Positions 46,745 to 46,767 of a DNA stretch of 46,767 nucleotides are shown here, one piece after another. The first letter of the stretch is position 1; every line of letters starts with the position of its first letter. The notes beneath the pieces are model-generated. The model ran no database searches. It had not been told where the DNA came from and saw nothing but the letters and a program-made list of their open reading frames with translations. The position numbers and the translations under genes are program-made. The DNA comes from an uncultured Bacteroidota bacterium (lineage in GTDB: Bacteria; Bacteroidota; Bacteroidia; Chitinophagales; Chitinophagaceae). The stretch covers positions 1-46,767 of the forward strand of contig CAIVEH010000247.1 in NCBI GenBank assembly GCA_903904855.1, in the 5' to 3' direction.

Positions 46745-46767
46745 ATGTATAGCAAGAAAACTCCCCC
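46745..46767 (+). CDS. Start of a gene leaving the window
   Basis: ATG at 46745 behind the promoter at 46689 reads MYSKKTP in the seven codons available. A Lys-rich start fits a signal peptide n-region, but nothing more can be said about the product. Confidence 0.45.

Overview
The window looks like chromosomal DNA of a Bacteroidota bacterium, probably a gliding or surface-active member of Chitinophagia; the rank below phylum is inference. The support is gldD, at least five secreted proteins ending in a type-A type IX secretion (T9SS) sorting domain (a YPNP-like motif plus a C-terminal beta-sandwich), many SPII lipoproteins, TAnnTTTG-like promoter boxes and a near absence of Shine-Dalgarno sequences. 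No rRNA operon, CRISPR array, insertion sequence or prophage is visible.

Layout. 1-2861 (-): 5' part of a large modular surface protein (BIG2-like, NHL, Ig-like and InlB-type repeats) that runs off the window. 3481-4005 (-): a lone GH108 lysozyme-like gene with its own terminator. 4210-9954 (+): two T9SS cargo proteins, one with BNR/PKD/LamG and one with NHL repeats. 10230-12749 (-): a kelch/galactose-oxidase-like propeller fused to a seven-unit lectin-like propeller. 13435-19531: a housekeeping/hypothetical block (DUF4337, HEAT, LLM flavin oxidoreductase, DUF4242, SWIM zinc finger, His-rich small protein plus membrane protein). 19892-29210 (+): a PNGase F-like T9SS cargo, a lipoprotein gene broken by an in-frame stop (-), and a 2016-residue T9SS protein with 17 tandem 78-residue Ig-like repeats. 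29301-30852: a lipoprotein and an outer-membrane beta-barrel. 31162-33089: a small AT-rich island beside a complete tRNA-Arg(CCT) and a 34-nt fragment of a second tRNA-Arg, holding a HEPN-like gene and an unknown ORF. 33147-37904: core genes gldD, DUF3467, guaA and SRPBCC, then a VOC-VOC-GNAT fusion. 37983-43635: NHL/T9SS protein, triple bulb-lectin protein, K/E-rich ORF, zinc metalloprotease lipoprotein and a further lipoprotein. 43808-46429 (-): a membrane transglutaminase-like protein. At the right edge a consensus promoter precedes the first codons of a gene that leaves the window.

How it fits together. Most of the coding capacity is for exported proteins: beta-propellers, Ig-like repeats, lectins and glycan- or peptide-active enzymes, fitting a lifestyle of adhesion and polymer or glycoprotein use. 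gldD belongs to the gliding machinery whose motor is shared with T9SS, but the core T9SS genes (porKLMN/gldKLMN, sov/sprA) are not here. Several loci are decaying or rearranged: an in-frame TAA in a lipoprotein gene, an in-frame TAG between the lectin gene and an open K/E-rich frame, a relic copy of the metalloprotease gene start, and the tRNA fragment. The best candidate for something not yet described is the tRNA-Arg-flanked island with the HEPN-like protein; the kelch-lectin double propeller without a signal peptide and the His-rich/membrane pair come next. All functional calls rest on by-eye motif reading without database searches.
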